From Bacteroidales bacterium (lineage in GTDB: Bacteria > Bacteroidota > Bacteroidia > Bacteroidales > Tenuifilaceae): 64,000 nt of DNA. The first letter of the stretch is position 1, and each line of letters opens with the position of its first letter. The stretch spans positions 22,192-86,191 of the forward strand of contig JANYLA010000117.1 of NCBI GenBank assembly GCA_025361485.1, read 5' to 3'. A program made the position numbers and the translations under genes. The notes under the pieces are model-generated. The model saw only the letters and a list, made by a program, of their open reading frames with translations, searched no databases and was not told the origin of the DNA. Below are positions 38,439 to 47,972 of the stretch, piece by piece.

Positions 38439-38513
38439 CCCTACTGTTATAGCCAATAGGGATTCTGTAAATTAAAGTTCTGATCTCATGATGAGGTCGG
38501 AACTTTTTGTTTT
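38439..38513. repeat. Right copy of ~75-bp direct repeat / terminator
   Basis: CCCTACTGttATAgCCAATAGGGATTcTgTAAATTAAAGTTCtGAtCTCaTGAtGAGgTCGGAAcTTTTTGTTT; ends immediately before the DUF2185 stop codon. Confidence 0.85.
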
Positions 38514-38514
38514 C

Positions 38515-38856
38515 TTATAAGGGACTATCTATCTCCACAAACTTATCGGTTCCCTCAACTCTTTCGAATTCGGTGCCCTTTTTCGCTTTCAAATAGGGGA
38601 TAATTGAAGGGTCGCAGTTGGCCAGATAGTTTAAATCGAACATCATAAAGTGATGCTCGTTTTCAACGTACTCATCAGTCTCTTTTCCTGAGTAGAAGCG
38701 CCATCCGCTATCCTCTTCCTCCTCCGATTTCTCACGGTACATAAAGCCAACAGGCAATCCATCGATGGTAATCATATCGGAAGCATAGCAGTATCCCGAA
38801 GGATGTATCAAATCCCTGATATCCTGAGGTTTTAGTTTGTAGTTATTTGTGCTCAT
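38515..38856 (-). CDS. DUF2185 domain-containing protein (Imm33-like)
   Basis: 113 aa; GYCYASDMITIDGLPVGFMYREKSEEEEDSGWRFYSGKETDEYVEN...NYLANCDPSIIPYLKAKKGTEFERVEG. Confidence 0.8.
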   Translation of the reverse strand: MSTNNYKLKPQDIRDLIHPSGYCYASDMITIDGLPVGFMYREKSEEEEDSGWRFYSGKETDEYVENEHHFMMFDLNYLANCDPSIIPYLKAKKGTEFERVEGTDKFVEIDSPL

Positions 38857-38877
38857 ATTAATTATAGTTTATTATTT

Positions 38878-39540
38878 TCAAATCATAAAAATTAATGAGA
38901 AGAAGTGGCATATACTACCAGCAATAATGAATAGATGGAATACTCCGTGTCCATAGGGTATTTTTTCAACCAGATAAAAGATTACACCGAAGGAGTAAGC
39001 CAAACAACCCGACAATAGAAACCACAACGATGTAACGGGAACATTTCGAATTATAGGAACTATTGCGATAATTCCTACCCAACCCATAGCAACATATAAC
39101 CATGCCGACAGTTTACGATATTTTGGAGAGTAGAACCAAATTTTAAAAACAACCCCAGCAATTGCCATTGCCCAAAGAATTCCAAAAATAACCCATCCAA
39201 AAGCTCCTTTTATTCCTACTAAGGAAAATGGGGTATAAGTTGCTGCGATAAGGATATATATTGACGAGTGGTCGAATCGATTAAGGTTTATCTTAACCCT
39301 TGGATTTATTGCGCTATGGAAAAGCGTGGATGCAGCGTAAAGGTTAATCAATCCTGCACCAAATATGCTAAAAGTTACGATATGCCAAGCTGAGCCATAG
39401 TAGAAGGCTCTAACAACAAGAAGGGCAGTACAGACAAATGCAATCAGCAACCCAACTCCATGAGAGGTACTGTTTACAATCTCTTCTTTTATAATCCGTT
39501 GCTTTGATTTAATCGCCATTTCACTAAAATAGTAATGCAA
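38878..39540 (-). CDS. trhA: Hemolysin III / PAQR family membrane protein TrhA
   Basis: Seven-TM; EEIVNSTSHGVGLLIAF, LYAASTLFHS, FDHSSIYILIAATYTPF, GHGVFHLFIIAGSICHF. Confidence 0.92.
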   Translation of the reverse strand: MHYYFSEMAIKSKQRIIKEEIVNSTSHGVGLLIAFVCTALLVVRAFYYGSAWHIVTFSIFGAGLINLYAASTLFHSAINPRVKINLNRFDHSSIYILIAATYTPFSLVGIKGAFGWVIFGILWAMAIAGVVFKIWFYSPKYRKLSAWLYVAMGWVGIIAIVPIIRNVPVTSLWFLLSGCLAYSFGVIFYLVEKIPYGHGVFHLFIIAGSICHFFSLIFMI

Positions 39541-39733
39541 ATATCAGGATTATTAGGGAATGGATCTTATAATGTTTTTATATTTTAAAAATATTAGAAT
39601 TCACAATTTACTAATAAAGTATAGTTCTTGTTAGTTGCTAATAATGTATATATTTGAAAAGCCAATAGTAAAACCGAACATTAAGAGGTGTGGAATATTA
39701 TATTTTTGCAAAATCAATTCGCTATTAACTAAA

Positions 39734-40759
39734 ATGAATTTTTATAATACTAGACTAATGAAGCCTATTCTCAAGAAACTTTCAATGAAACATAAGAACA
39801 ATAAGTTTATCTATTATTTCTATAATTTTGTTCGCCAACTTTATCCTAGTAAATTATTTCGGATCAGGTTGGAGAAAAAACTACCAACCTTAAAAAACTT
39901 TGATATCGAGTACATTAGAAGGCGCGTCAACCATTATAATAAATTAAAAGTGGTAATTAATCTGTCCGATGAAATCAAGTGTCTTTCAGATTTTAAAAAC
40001 AGGAAAAAGCATAGAACCTATTTTTTTGATTGTTTTGAGTACACAAGATTTTTTAACCCTAGCCTAAAAGCCGATTTTAAATTTGGTGATGTTACCTATG
40101 TGCCCAATGAACCTGCAATTGTTAAAAGCCGACCGATAAACGCCGATAATGCAAATTCGGTTGTTCTTAAACTTGATAAGGTCAGACATTTTACCTTTAT
40201 AAAAGATAAAAAGGATTATAGAAAGAAGCGGGATATGCTTGTTGGCCGTAGCTATGCAACTCAACCTCATAGATTGAAATTCTTAGAGATGTATATAAAT
40301 CATCCGCTATGCAACCTAGGAAAAATTAATAATAACAATAAATACCCCGAATTTTTAAGAGAAATATTAACCATTGAGGAGCATCTAGATTATAAATTTA
40401 TCCTTTGCCTTGAGGGAAATGATGTAGCGAGTAACCTTAAATGGGTAATGTCGTCCAATTCATTGGCGGTAATGCCTTTACCTAAATTTGAAACTTGGTA
40501 TATGGAGGAGACTCTTATTCCCAATTATCATTATGTGCTCATAAAAGATGATTTTTCGGATCTAGAGGAGCGGATGAACTTTTATATAACACATACTGAT
40601 GAAGCGCTTCAAATCATCCAAAATGCGCATGATTATATCAAGCAATTCAATAATAAGAAAAGAGAAGATCTTATATCGTTGCTTGTTCTTGAAAAGTATT
40701 TTTATAAAACTGGTCAAAAAGAAATCAGCCCAAGTTTAAAATTGATTTTGAATGATTAG
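39734..40759 (+). CDS. Glycosyltransferase family 90 (lipopolysaccharide-modifying/CAP10-like)
   Basis: YVPNEPAIVKSRPI, LVGRSYATQPHRLKFLEMY, EHLDYKFILCLEGNDVASNLKWVMSSNSLAVMP. Start placed at internal ATG 39734; track start is 39635. Confidence 0.82.
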   Translation: MNFYNTRLMKPILKKLSMKHKNNKFIYYFYNFVRQLYPSKLFRIRLEKKLPTLKNFDIEYIRRRVNHYNKLKVVINLSDEIKCLSDFKNRKKHRTYFFDCFEYTRFFNPSLKADFKFGDVTYVPNEPAIVKSRPINADNANSVVLKLDKVRHFTFIKDKKDYRKKRDMLVGRSYATQPHRLKFLEMYINHPLCNLGKINNNNKYPEFLREILTIEEHLDYKFILCLEGNDVASNLKWVMSSNSLAVMPLPKFETWYMEETLIPNYHYVLIKDDFSDLEERMNFYITHTDEALQIIQNAHDYIKQFNNKKREDLISLLVLEKYFYKTGQKEISPSLKLILND

Positions 40760-40803
40760 CCATAAATAATTGAGTGCTCAATTTTTACATAATCAAACTA
40801 CTT

Positions 40804-42381
40804 ATGAATACTAAATCCAGCATAATCAATTTTAGCATAAGAAAGGTTTCTTTAGCTATTACATTGATATTATTGTTTGCTTGTGTTCAATTATTAGATG
40901 CACAATCAATTTCAAAACAGGCAATTAAAAACCTTGATGAATATTACTCAAAGGCCCTGGCCGATTGGGAGGTACCAGGAATGGCTATCGCCATTATTAA
41001 GGATGATTCTGTAATATTTGCGAAGGGTTTTGGTGTTAAGGAAATTGGAAAACCCGATAAGGTTGATGTAAATACTCTTTTTGCAATCGCATCAAATACC
41101 AAAGCATTTACTGCTGCAGCATTAGCTATTCTTGTTGATGAAGGAAAAATTAAATGGGACGATAAGGTCATAAAATATTTACCTTGGTTTCAGCTTTATG
41201 ATCCCTATGTAACCTACAATATGACGATACGTGATTTGCTCAGTCATCGAAGCGGATTGGCTACTTTTAGCGGTGATTTATTGTGGTTTGGCTCAAACTA
41301 CTCAAGGGAAGAGGTTATAAAAAGAGCTCGATTCTTAAAACCTGTTTATGGCTTTCGTGAAAAATTCGGGTATTCAAATATCATGTTTTTAGCAGCAGGC
41401 GAGATTGTTCATGTTGTTTCGGGACAAACTTGGGATGATTTTATTGCAGAAAGAATATTCAAGCCTCTGAAAATGAGCAGAACGAATACCACAATAAAGA
41501 GCTTAGCAGGACTTGATAACGTTGCTCAATGCCATACTGATTTCGAAGGTAAAACCATCGAAATTCCTTACTTAAACTGGGATAATATTGCTCCAGCAGG
41601 TGCTATTAATTCGAGTGTTAACGATATTTCAAAGTGGATCAAACTCCAGTTGAACAATGGGAAATATGGTTCAACACAAATATTCTCAGTCAATAGGAGC
41701 CGTGAGATGTGGTCGCCGAATACTCTTCAAGCGGTATCATCGTATTCCGAAAAAATGTTTCCAACCACCCATTTCAAAGCCTACGCAATGGGCTGGGGTG
41801 TTTTCGACTACTTGGGTCGAAAAATAGTTAGCCATAGCGGTGGTTATGATGGGATGATTTCTTACACTTGCCTAGTACCAGAAGAGAGGTTAGGTTTTGT
41901 AATTCTTACCAATAAAAACTCATCTCTTTTTAATCCTCTTGTTTATAAAACGCTTGATATTTTCCTTGGTGGAAATAATACCGACTGGAGTGCTATGATG
42001 CTTGAAAATACCAAAAAGCAAAATGAAATGGATAAGAAAAGTCAAATGGAGGAGGAGCAAAAGCGGGTAAAAGACTCTAACCCAACGTTGAATCTAAAGG
42101 AGTATGCTGGATTATATGGTGGCGATTTATATGGTAATGCTAAGGTTACAATAGAAAATGGTGAACTTAAAATTGTTTTTGCCCCAGCGCCGCAGTTTAA
42201 CTCCATTCTTAAGCATTGGCAGTATGATACTTTCAGTATTCAATTCCCTGAGTTCCCTTCTTTACCAAAGGGCAAGGTTACATTCGAGATAAATGCATCA
42301 GGTAGGGTAGAAGAGATGAGGGTGGATGTACCAAACCCCGACTTTGATTTTACGGAGCTGAAGTTTAGAAAATTTGAATAG
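40804..42381 (+). CDS. Serine hydrolase, beta-lactamase/class C family with C-terminal DUF3471-like domain
   Basis: FAIASNTKAFTAAALAIL (SxxK-like), YSN motif (KFGYSNIMFLAAG), HSGGYDGM; signal peptide from ATG 40804. Confidence 0.9.
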   Translation: MNTKSSIINFSIRKVSLAITLILLFACVQLLDAQSISKQAIKNLDEYYSKALADWEVPGMAIAIIKDDSVIFAKGFGVKEIGKPDKVDVNTLFAIASNTKAFTAAALAILVDEGKIKWDDKVIKYLPWFQLYDPYVTYNMTIRDLLSHRSGLATFSGDLLWFGSNYSREEVIKRARFLKPVYGFREKFGYSNIMFLAAGEIVHVVSGQTWDDFIAERIFKPLKMSRTNTTIKSLAGLDNVAQCHTDFEGKTIEIPYLNWDNIAPAGAINSSVNDISKWIKLQLNNGKYGSTQIFSVNRSREMWSPNTLQAVSSYSEKMFPTTHFKAYAMGWGVFDYLGRKIVSHSGGYDGMISYTCLVPEERLGFVILTNKNSSLFNPLVYKTLDIFLGGNNTDWSAMMLENTKKQNEMDKKSQMEEEQKRVKDSNPTLNLKEYAGLYGGDLYGNAKVTIENGELKIVFAPAPQFNSILKHWQYDTFSIQFPEFPSLPKGKVTFEINASGRVEEMRVDVPNPDFDFTELKFRKFE

Positions 42382-42626
42382 GAAATCTTAAAAACCTCAT
42401 TTTTATAAAAACATCATAATTTTCGTTTTTTTGGTATTTAAAACTAAAAAATCAAAGCAAAAATTATTAAACGCTAATAAAGCGATTTAATAATTGTAAA
42501 TATTCCAAAATCAACTTTTTAAAATAAAGATAGAATCTATGTATTAGGGGTATTTAATCAATGGCTATTTACTCGTGTCATTAATAGCCATAATTTATCC
42601 GAACCTAACCTCTAAATCATAAACCT

Positions 42627-43547
42627 ATGAGAAAATCTTTATTACGAAGCAGAATCCTCCTATTATCTGCCCTGATAGCTGTTTCTGCTATCATCATCTC
42701 TTGTCAAAAAGAGAACGTTGAGCCCAAAACTACCGCACCCGTTGCGATTCAAAAAACCGTAGTTCCACAATACGCCACGGCCACTAGAGATGACAATATG
42801 GCGTTGGGTAATCCATCGGGAGCTGTAGCAAATAGCTCAACATACCCAAACAACTACCTGATGACTAAAACTCAGTACACCATGTCTTACAATAATAGTA
42901 AAAAGACTTGCAACTGGGTTTCGTGGCAATTAAGCAGCGCATGGCTCGGTTCAACTGCTCGCCAAGATAATTTTAGTGCTGACAATACTTTACCTAGTGG
43001 ATGGGTTCAAGTTGGTAATACTGACTACTCCGGTTCAGGGTTTGATCGTGGTCATATGTGTCCAAGTGCAGATAGAACAGGATCTGTTGCCGATAACTCG
43101 GCTACTTTCTTAATGACTAACATGATACCTCAGGCTCCAAATAACAATCAGATTACATGGGCTAATCTTGAGAATTACTGTAGAACTCTTGTCAATGCAG
43201 GCAATGAACTATATATTATATCAGGCCCATGGGGTCAAGGTGGAACAGGATCGGCAGGAACAAAAACCACAATATCGACTAAAAGCATTGTTGTACCTGC
43301 TTATACTTGGAAGATCATTGTTGTGCTTCCTGTTGGATCGAGCGATGTGACAAGAATAACAAGTTCAACCCGAGTTATTGCCGTTTGGATGCCTAACACC
43401 CAAACTGTTAATAGCCAATCTTGGGGTTATTATCGTAAAAGTGTAGATTATATTGAAAGCCAAACTGGTTATAACTTTTTATCAAATGTTTCAACAACAA
43501 TTCAAAATACCATTGAAGCAAAGGTTGATGCAGGAGCTACGAATTAG
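42627..43547 (+). CDS. DNA/RNA non-specific endonuclease (NUC1 family), lipoprotein
   Basis: Lipobox (SAIIISCQK); FDRGHMCPSADRTGS (DRGH catalytic motif), TNMIPQAPNNNQITWANLENYCR. Confidence 0.95.
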   Translation: MRKSLLRSRILLLSALIAVSAIIISCQKENVEPKTTAPVAIQKTVVPQYATATRDDNMALGNPSGAVANSSTYPNNYLMTKTQYTMSYNNSKKTCNWVSWQLSSAWLGSTARQDNFSADNTLPSGWVQVGNTDYSGSGFDRGHMCPSADRTGSVADNSATFLMTNMIPQAPNNNQITWANLENYCRTLVNAGNELYIISGPWGQGGTGSAGTKTTISTKSIVVPAYTWKIIVVLPVGSSDVTRITSSTRVIAVWMPNTQTVNSQSWGYYRKSVDYIESQTGYNFLSNVSTTIQNTIEAKVDAGATN

Positions 43548-43568
43548 GCTTTTTCTATAAATTTAAAT

Positions 43569-43610
43569 GAAAACGAGGGTTGGATAAATATTATCAACCC
43601 TCGTTTTTTA
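43569..43610 (+). terminator. Rho-independent terminator
   Basis: AAAACGAGGGTTG ... CAACCCTCGTTTTTT. Confidence 0.85.
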
Positions 43611-43648
43611 ATGAGAAAATATTTTTCAGCTATTCGTTATCTAAGATT

Positions 43649-44107
43649 TCAGATCATTCGAATACCAAAATGTTTGCTTAGTAATTCTAATTTGACCTTC
43701 AAAGAATCGAAGGATTTATCTTTCTTTAATTGTACAATCTGTTTATTGTTTTCATCGTAAAGAATCAATCTAAAATCTTTATTTGTAATATCAACCGATT
43801 GACTGCCTCTACTGTAAGCACGCCATGTTCTATTCGATTGCTCAATGCCAATCTTCATGGTTGGTTCAATATTAATCCATCTACCCGTTTTTATTATTCC
43901 AAATAGGTCATTTGACAATCGTACTCGTTTTTTATCCATGTCAATCATCGTACTGGTTGAGGTAAACCCAACGAATGCCCCAAGTAGAATTAGGAATAGT
44001 CCGGATAATGAAAATAATAATAAAATGATACCGACCAAAAAAAGTGTAATGCCGGCAATAGCTCCAATTGGACCAAATGATTTGTCGAGTTTATTATTTT
44101 GAATCAT
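43649..44107 (-). CDS. Hypothetical two-TM membrane protein
   Basis: 152 aa ORF with TM hairpin (ITLFLVGIILLLFSLSGLFLILLGAFVGF). Confidence 0.6.
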   Translation of the reverse strand: MIQNNKLDKSFGPIGAIAGITLFLVGIILLLFSLSGLFLILLGAFVGFTSTSTMIDMDKKRVRLSNDLFGIIKTGRWINIEPTMKIGIEQSNRTWRAYSRGSQSVDITNKDFRLILYDENNKQIVQLKKDKSFDSLKVKLELLSKHFGIRMI

Positions 44108-44182
44108 ATATCAATGATTTATAATAAGTAAAAGCCCTAATCTTTTAAAGATAGAGCTTTTACCTGAATGTATATCTATTTT

Positions 44183-46573
44183 CTAGATTCCTGTAATCAT
44201 AAACTCAACCCTTCGATTCTTGGCTCTTCCCTGTGGAGTTTTATTTGGATATTTTGGCTTGGTTAAACCATAGCCTTTGGAAACTACCCTCGATGATGGA
44301 ATGCCCATTGAAACAACATAATCAGCAACTGATTTTGCTCTTTTCTCTGATATTGCCAAGTTGATATTTGCTGCGCCAACATTATCGGTATGCCCACCAA
44401 TTTCAACAGTTACATTTGGATATTCATTCAAGAATGATGCTAACGCATTAAGCGATTTAAACGATGAAGGCTTTAGTTCGGCTTTTGCGGTCTCAAAGTA
44501 GATATTTTCAATATCAACCGATTGACCCACTTCGATAGGGGTAACATAGAAGTTCTTCGGAATCTTTGTTTTTGCTGCAATCTTAGTAAGATCTAGTGGT
44601 TCAAACTTATTGTAATAGTTGTAAACCGATGGTAAAAGATCGTAGTAATACCCAACAGGCAGTTTTAGGGTATATTCCAATTTTATGGAATCGTATTTAA
44701 ATGCAGGGGAAACGACACCATTAATCTTGAGCTTAACAGGTATTCCCTGCGCTAGGGGTAGATTCGTTTTTGTATTTATAACCTTTCCGCTAAGTATAGC
44801 CATATTCGCATCCTTAAATTCACCGAAAACGTTATGTTTTAATGTTGTAAACTCAACGTACCCCGAAAGGTCAAGGATATTTTCGATTGGATTAAAATCT
44901 TTTGCCGAAATAGTTGTTCTGTATTGTTTTCCAAAAGGTAATCGAATGGTGAACTCTCCGGTTGCAGCATCGATATTTATGCTATCAACCCTTTCGCCAT
45001 TAATTATTAACTTAATATTTGGATTACCAATTATTGGTGTAAGCATATTATTGTCAAGCGCAATGCCTTTAACTTCAACCCATGGTTTTGAGGTAACGTA
45101 AAGGTTTACTTGACGCTCTTGGTAAACGGTTTCTTTCTTTACATTTACTGTATCCGATTTACCATTGAAGTTTGCAACCTTTGCTCTAAAAACGTAGATG
45201 GAATCTAATGGTAGCAATACCTGATAGCTCGCTGTTAATGTATCGTATTTTATTGAATCAGATGCAATCCCATTGATTAGCACTCGCGGTTTCTTTTCAA
45301 GGGAAACAGGCAAATTTGTTCGGGTATCGATAATATTTCCTTTTACTAAAATGAACGGTTTAGTTTCTAGGTAGAGGTTTAACTTTGATTCGGAGTATTC
45401 TTTAAGACCCTTTGCATCAATATCGCTTGAAATACTGGACCAATTCTTAAGATCTGGCTTAATAGCATATTGCCCTCCTAGTGGCAGTAGTACTTCATAA
45501 GAGGCCGATGCCTTGTCGATTTTTAGTCCAGGGAATGGTAGTCCATTAACTAAAATTTGATAGCTGGTATCAGCTAGCATTAATGCTTCAGTTTGCTTGT
45601 TAAGAATAAGCCCAGTTACCTTAACAAATGGATTCTCTTCAAATAGCTTTACTCTGAAGATATCCGATTTGCCCAATGAATTTGTTACCGAGCAGTAGTA
45701 TGCCCAACTTCCTTTTGCATTAAGTTTATAGTATGAATCCCAACCCGGGGTGTTTACCGAATCGGTTAGCCGTTCAGGCTTAGACCAATTTTTATATGTT
45801 GCATCGGTGCGTGTACATTTGTAAAAGTCATAACTATTGCGTTTCCTATCAAAATTACCCGAGAAGTAAAGAGTATTTCCATCGGCGCTCAGAAAAGGGG
45901 ACTCAGCGCTTCGTCCTTTATTCAATCCACCATTAAGTTCTCTTGGTTTGCTATACTTTCTTTCATCCTTTTTCTTTGCTACATATAACGTTAGCTTTGT
46001 GCTATTATTTTTAGGTGCAAAAGACAAGAATATATACTCCTTATCGGGGGTTATATAGGCAGTAACTGCGCTTCCGCGATTTTTATGACCGACTCCTTTA
46101 ATTTTTAAACGAGAAGGTTTATTCCATGTACCATCCTCATTTTTCTCTATTAATGAGAATCCTCGCTCTAACCATAAAGTTCCCCTTTTATTGTAAACTC
46201 CGTTAATCATAAACGTTTTTCCATCGTTAAGGGCGGCAAGTATTGAGTTGTATTTTCCTATGTTGACTTCTTTTGGAAGGCGTTTCGCTTCGCTCCATGT
46301 TCCATCATCATTTAGTGAACTGAACCAAGCATCCTGGCTTTTTATTTTTCCAACTGTATTATCAGGGTGGTTAACCCTAGTGAAGTAGAGGGTTTTTCCA
46401 TCTATTGAAATAACAGGGTTAATCTCAGGGTAAACAGAATTTACATTCGAACCAAGATTTTGGGGTATAAAAGATGATTGTGCAAATACTGTTGCCCCAA
46501 GAAATATGAGTCCTATTGTAATTATTAGTGTATGTTTTATCAAATTCTTCATAATCGTAGTCGTTGTATTCAA
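44183..46573 (-). CDS. OmpA-family protein with N-terminal PD40/TolB-like repeats
   Basis: C-term ENIYFETAKAELKPSSFKSLNALASFLNEYPNVTVEIGGHTDNVGAANINLAISEKRAKSVADYVVSMGIPSSRVVSKGYG; N-term NPVISIDGKTLYFTR. Confidence 0.93.
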   Translation of the reverse strand: MNTTTTIMKNLIKHTLIITIGLIFLGATVFAQSSFIPQNLGSNVNSVYPEINPVISIDGKTLYFTRVNHPDNTVGKIKSQDAWFSSLNDDGTWSEAKRLPKEVNIGKYNSILAALNDGKTFMINGVYNKRGTLWLERGFSLIEKNEDGTWNKPSRLKIKGVGHKNRGSAVTAYITPDKEYIFLSFAPKNNSTKLTLYVAKKKDERKYSKPRELNGGLNKGRSAESPFLSADGNTLYFSGNFDRKRNSYDFYKCTRTDATYKNWSKPERLTDSVNTPGWDSYYKLNAKGSWAYYCSVTNSLGKSDIFRVKLFEENPFVKVTGLILNKQTEALMLADTSYQILVNGLPFPGLKIDKASASYEVLLPLGGQYAIKPDLKNWSSISSDIDAKGLKEYSESKLNLYLETKPFILVKGNIIDTRTNLPVSLEKKPRVLINGIASDSIKYDTLTASYQVLLPLDSIYVFRAKVANFNGKSDTVNVKKETVYQERQVNLYVTSKPWVEVKGIALDNNMLTPIIGNPNIKLIINGERVDSINIDAATGEFTIRLPFGKQYRTTISAKDFNPIENILDLSGYVEFTTLKHNVFGEFKDANMAILSGKVINTKTNLPLAQGIPVKLKINGVVSPAFKYDSIKLEYTLKLPVGYYYDLLPSVYNYYNKFEPLDLTKIAAKTKIPKNFYVTPIEVGQSVDIENIYFETAKAELKPSSFKSLNALASFLNEYPNVTVEIGGHTDNVGAANINLAISEKRAKSVADYVVSMGIPSSRVVSKGYGLTKPKYPNKTPQGRAKNRRVEFMITGI

Positions 46574-46593
46574 TTTGAAATTTGATTCGAAAT

Positions 46594-47955
46594 CTATCTG
46601 TAAGGTAATCCTACTGCTTGTTTAACTCTGCCAAAAACAAAGTTCATCCCAACTCTGATATTTACATTGGTAAAGGATTCAGGATTTATGGCTGGATAAA
46701 TATTATCGGTGATAACATAAATTTGGAAAGGTCCCGGTTTTATTACAAACCCCACACCTAAATTGTTAATCGTTTTCTGGTTGTAGGATATTGTCGTAAG
46801 CAAATTGAGAAATCTACCTAGTCCTTGCGAAAGGCCTAGTGTAACTGCTGGGTATAGCTTTTTATTGTATACACCTGAAGCCGAAAGCCCAATCGTTGTT
46901 CTGCGGAATATGTTATAGCTAACCGAAACGTTAAATTTCGGGTTGAGGTAGGTTTTGTAAGATTTGTGAATAGTATCCCTCGTAAAATCATCGAGCATTT
47001 TGTCTACAACAGTATCTGCTCCAATATTGGTGCCGTTGAGATAACCTTTTAGAACATCGAGTCCCGAAAAGCTGCTTTGACCCTTTAAAGTATAATTTAC
47101 AACACTATCCTTCCAGTTGATAAAGCCTAAATCGTAGAACGATGCGGAAAATTTAAGTTTATCATTTAGCTTGTAAGTTACTCCAGCGCTCAACGAAAAC
47201 CCTTTATTTTTAAAGCTAGTAAGATAATCAGTGATGTAGCTCAGCTCTGAAACGTGATCAAAACTAGGACTCCCTGAGCTATTCATTGGTATACCTGCCA
47301 TATTTAAGCTAGCATCAGCATTCGCGGTTTCGCGAAACATTAGGGTATCGATTTTTATATTTAAACTTTTTGGAACAAACTGTATATTCGAAAGCCCTTG
47401 CAACAAGCTAATTCTACCACCAAATACCCATCTGTTATACTCCTTCGCCATTCCAAAGCTATACTCATTATATAGAGTCATATCTACATTTAGATTGCTG
47501 AAATCTAGACTTCTTCCAATGAACGAAGCATTCCCCCTCATTGCAAGTTCAATAAAATCTTTAGGGTATTGGAATGAAACATTCAGGTTATTGCGTACCC
47601 CGAACCAGTAGTATCCATTCCGGATTTTTAACCGAAGATGAAAAATATCGACAGAGGTACCGGAGTAAATGAGGTTTTTGTCCTTTAGCTCGGCTAAAAG
47701 TTTATTGAGATCGATATGCGTGGTGTCATTTCTAAAGGAAATTACCTTTCCAGGACGAAAACCATTGGTGATAACCTGTGTGTAAATTGATGAAACACCT
47801 GGTAAACCAAGGCTAAATGTGTGCTCTGGCAACACTGTAGGATTAATATATGATGATTGGAAAACATCGCTCATAAAGGGCAAGGTGAGCTCAGATTGAG
47901 CTTTAACACCAACCGTTAATCCTAAGCTGAGTAAGAATAATGTAATTTTTTTCAC
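46594..47955 (-). CDS. DUF5723-type outer-membrane beta-barrel protein
   Basis: 453 aa, signal peptide, barrel-like alternation, LPFMSDVFQSSYINPTVLPEH. Confidence 0.75.
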   Translation of the reverse strand: MKKITLFLLSLGLTVGVKAQSELTLPFMSDVFQSSYINPTVLPEHTFSLGLPGVSSIYTQVITNGFRPGKVISFRNDTTHIDLNKLLAELKDKNLIYSGTSVDIFHLRLKIRNGYYWFGVRNNLNVSFQYPKDFIELAMRGNASFIGRSLDFSNLNVDMTLYNEYSFGMAKEYNRWVFGGRISLLQGLSNIQFVPKSLNIKIDTLMFRETANADASLNMAGIPMNSSGSPSFDHVSELSYITDYLTSFKNKGFSLSAGVTYKLNDKLKFSASFYDLGFINWKDSVVNYTLKGQSSFSGLDVLKGYLNGTNIGADTVVDKMLDDFTRDTIHKSYKTYLNPKFNVSVSYNIFRRTTIGLSASGVYNKKLYPAVTLGLSQGLGRFLNLLTTISYNQKTINNLGVGFVIKPGPFQIYVITDNIYPAINPESFTNVNIRVGMNFVFGRVKQAVGLPYR

Positions 47956-47972
47956 TGTTAATCAGTTTAAGG

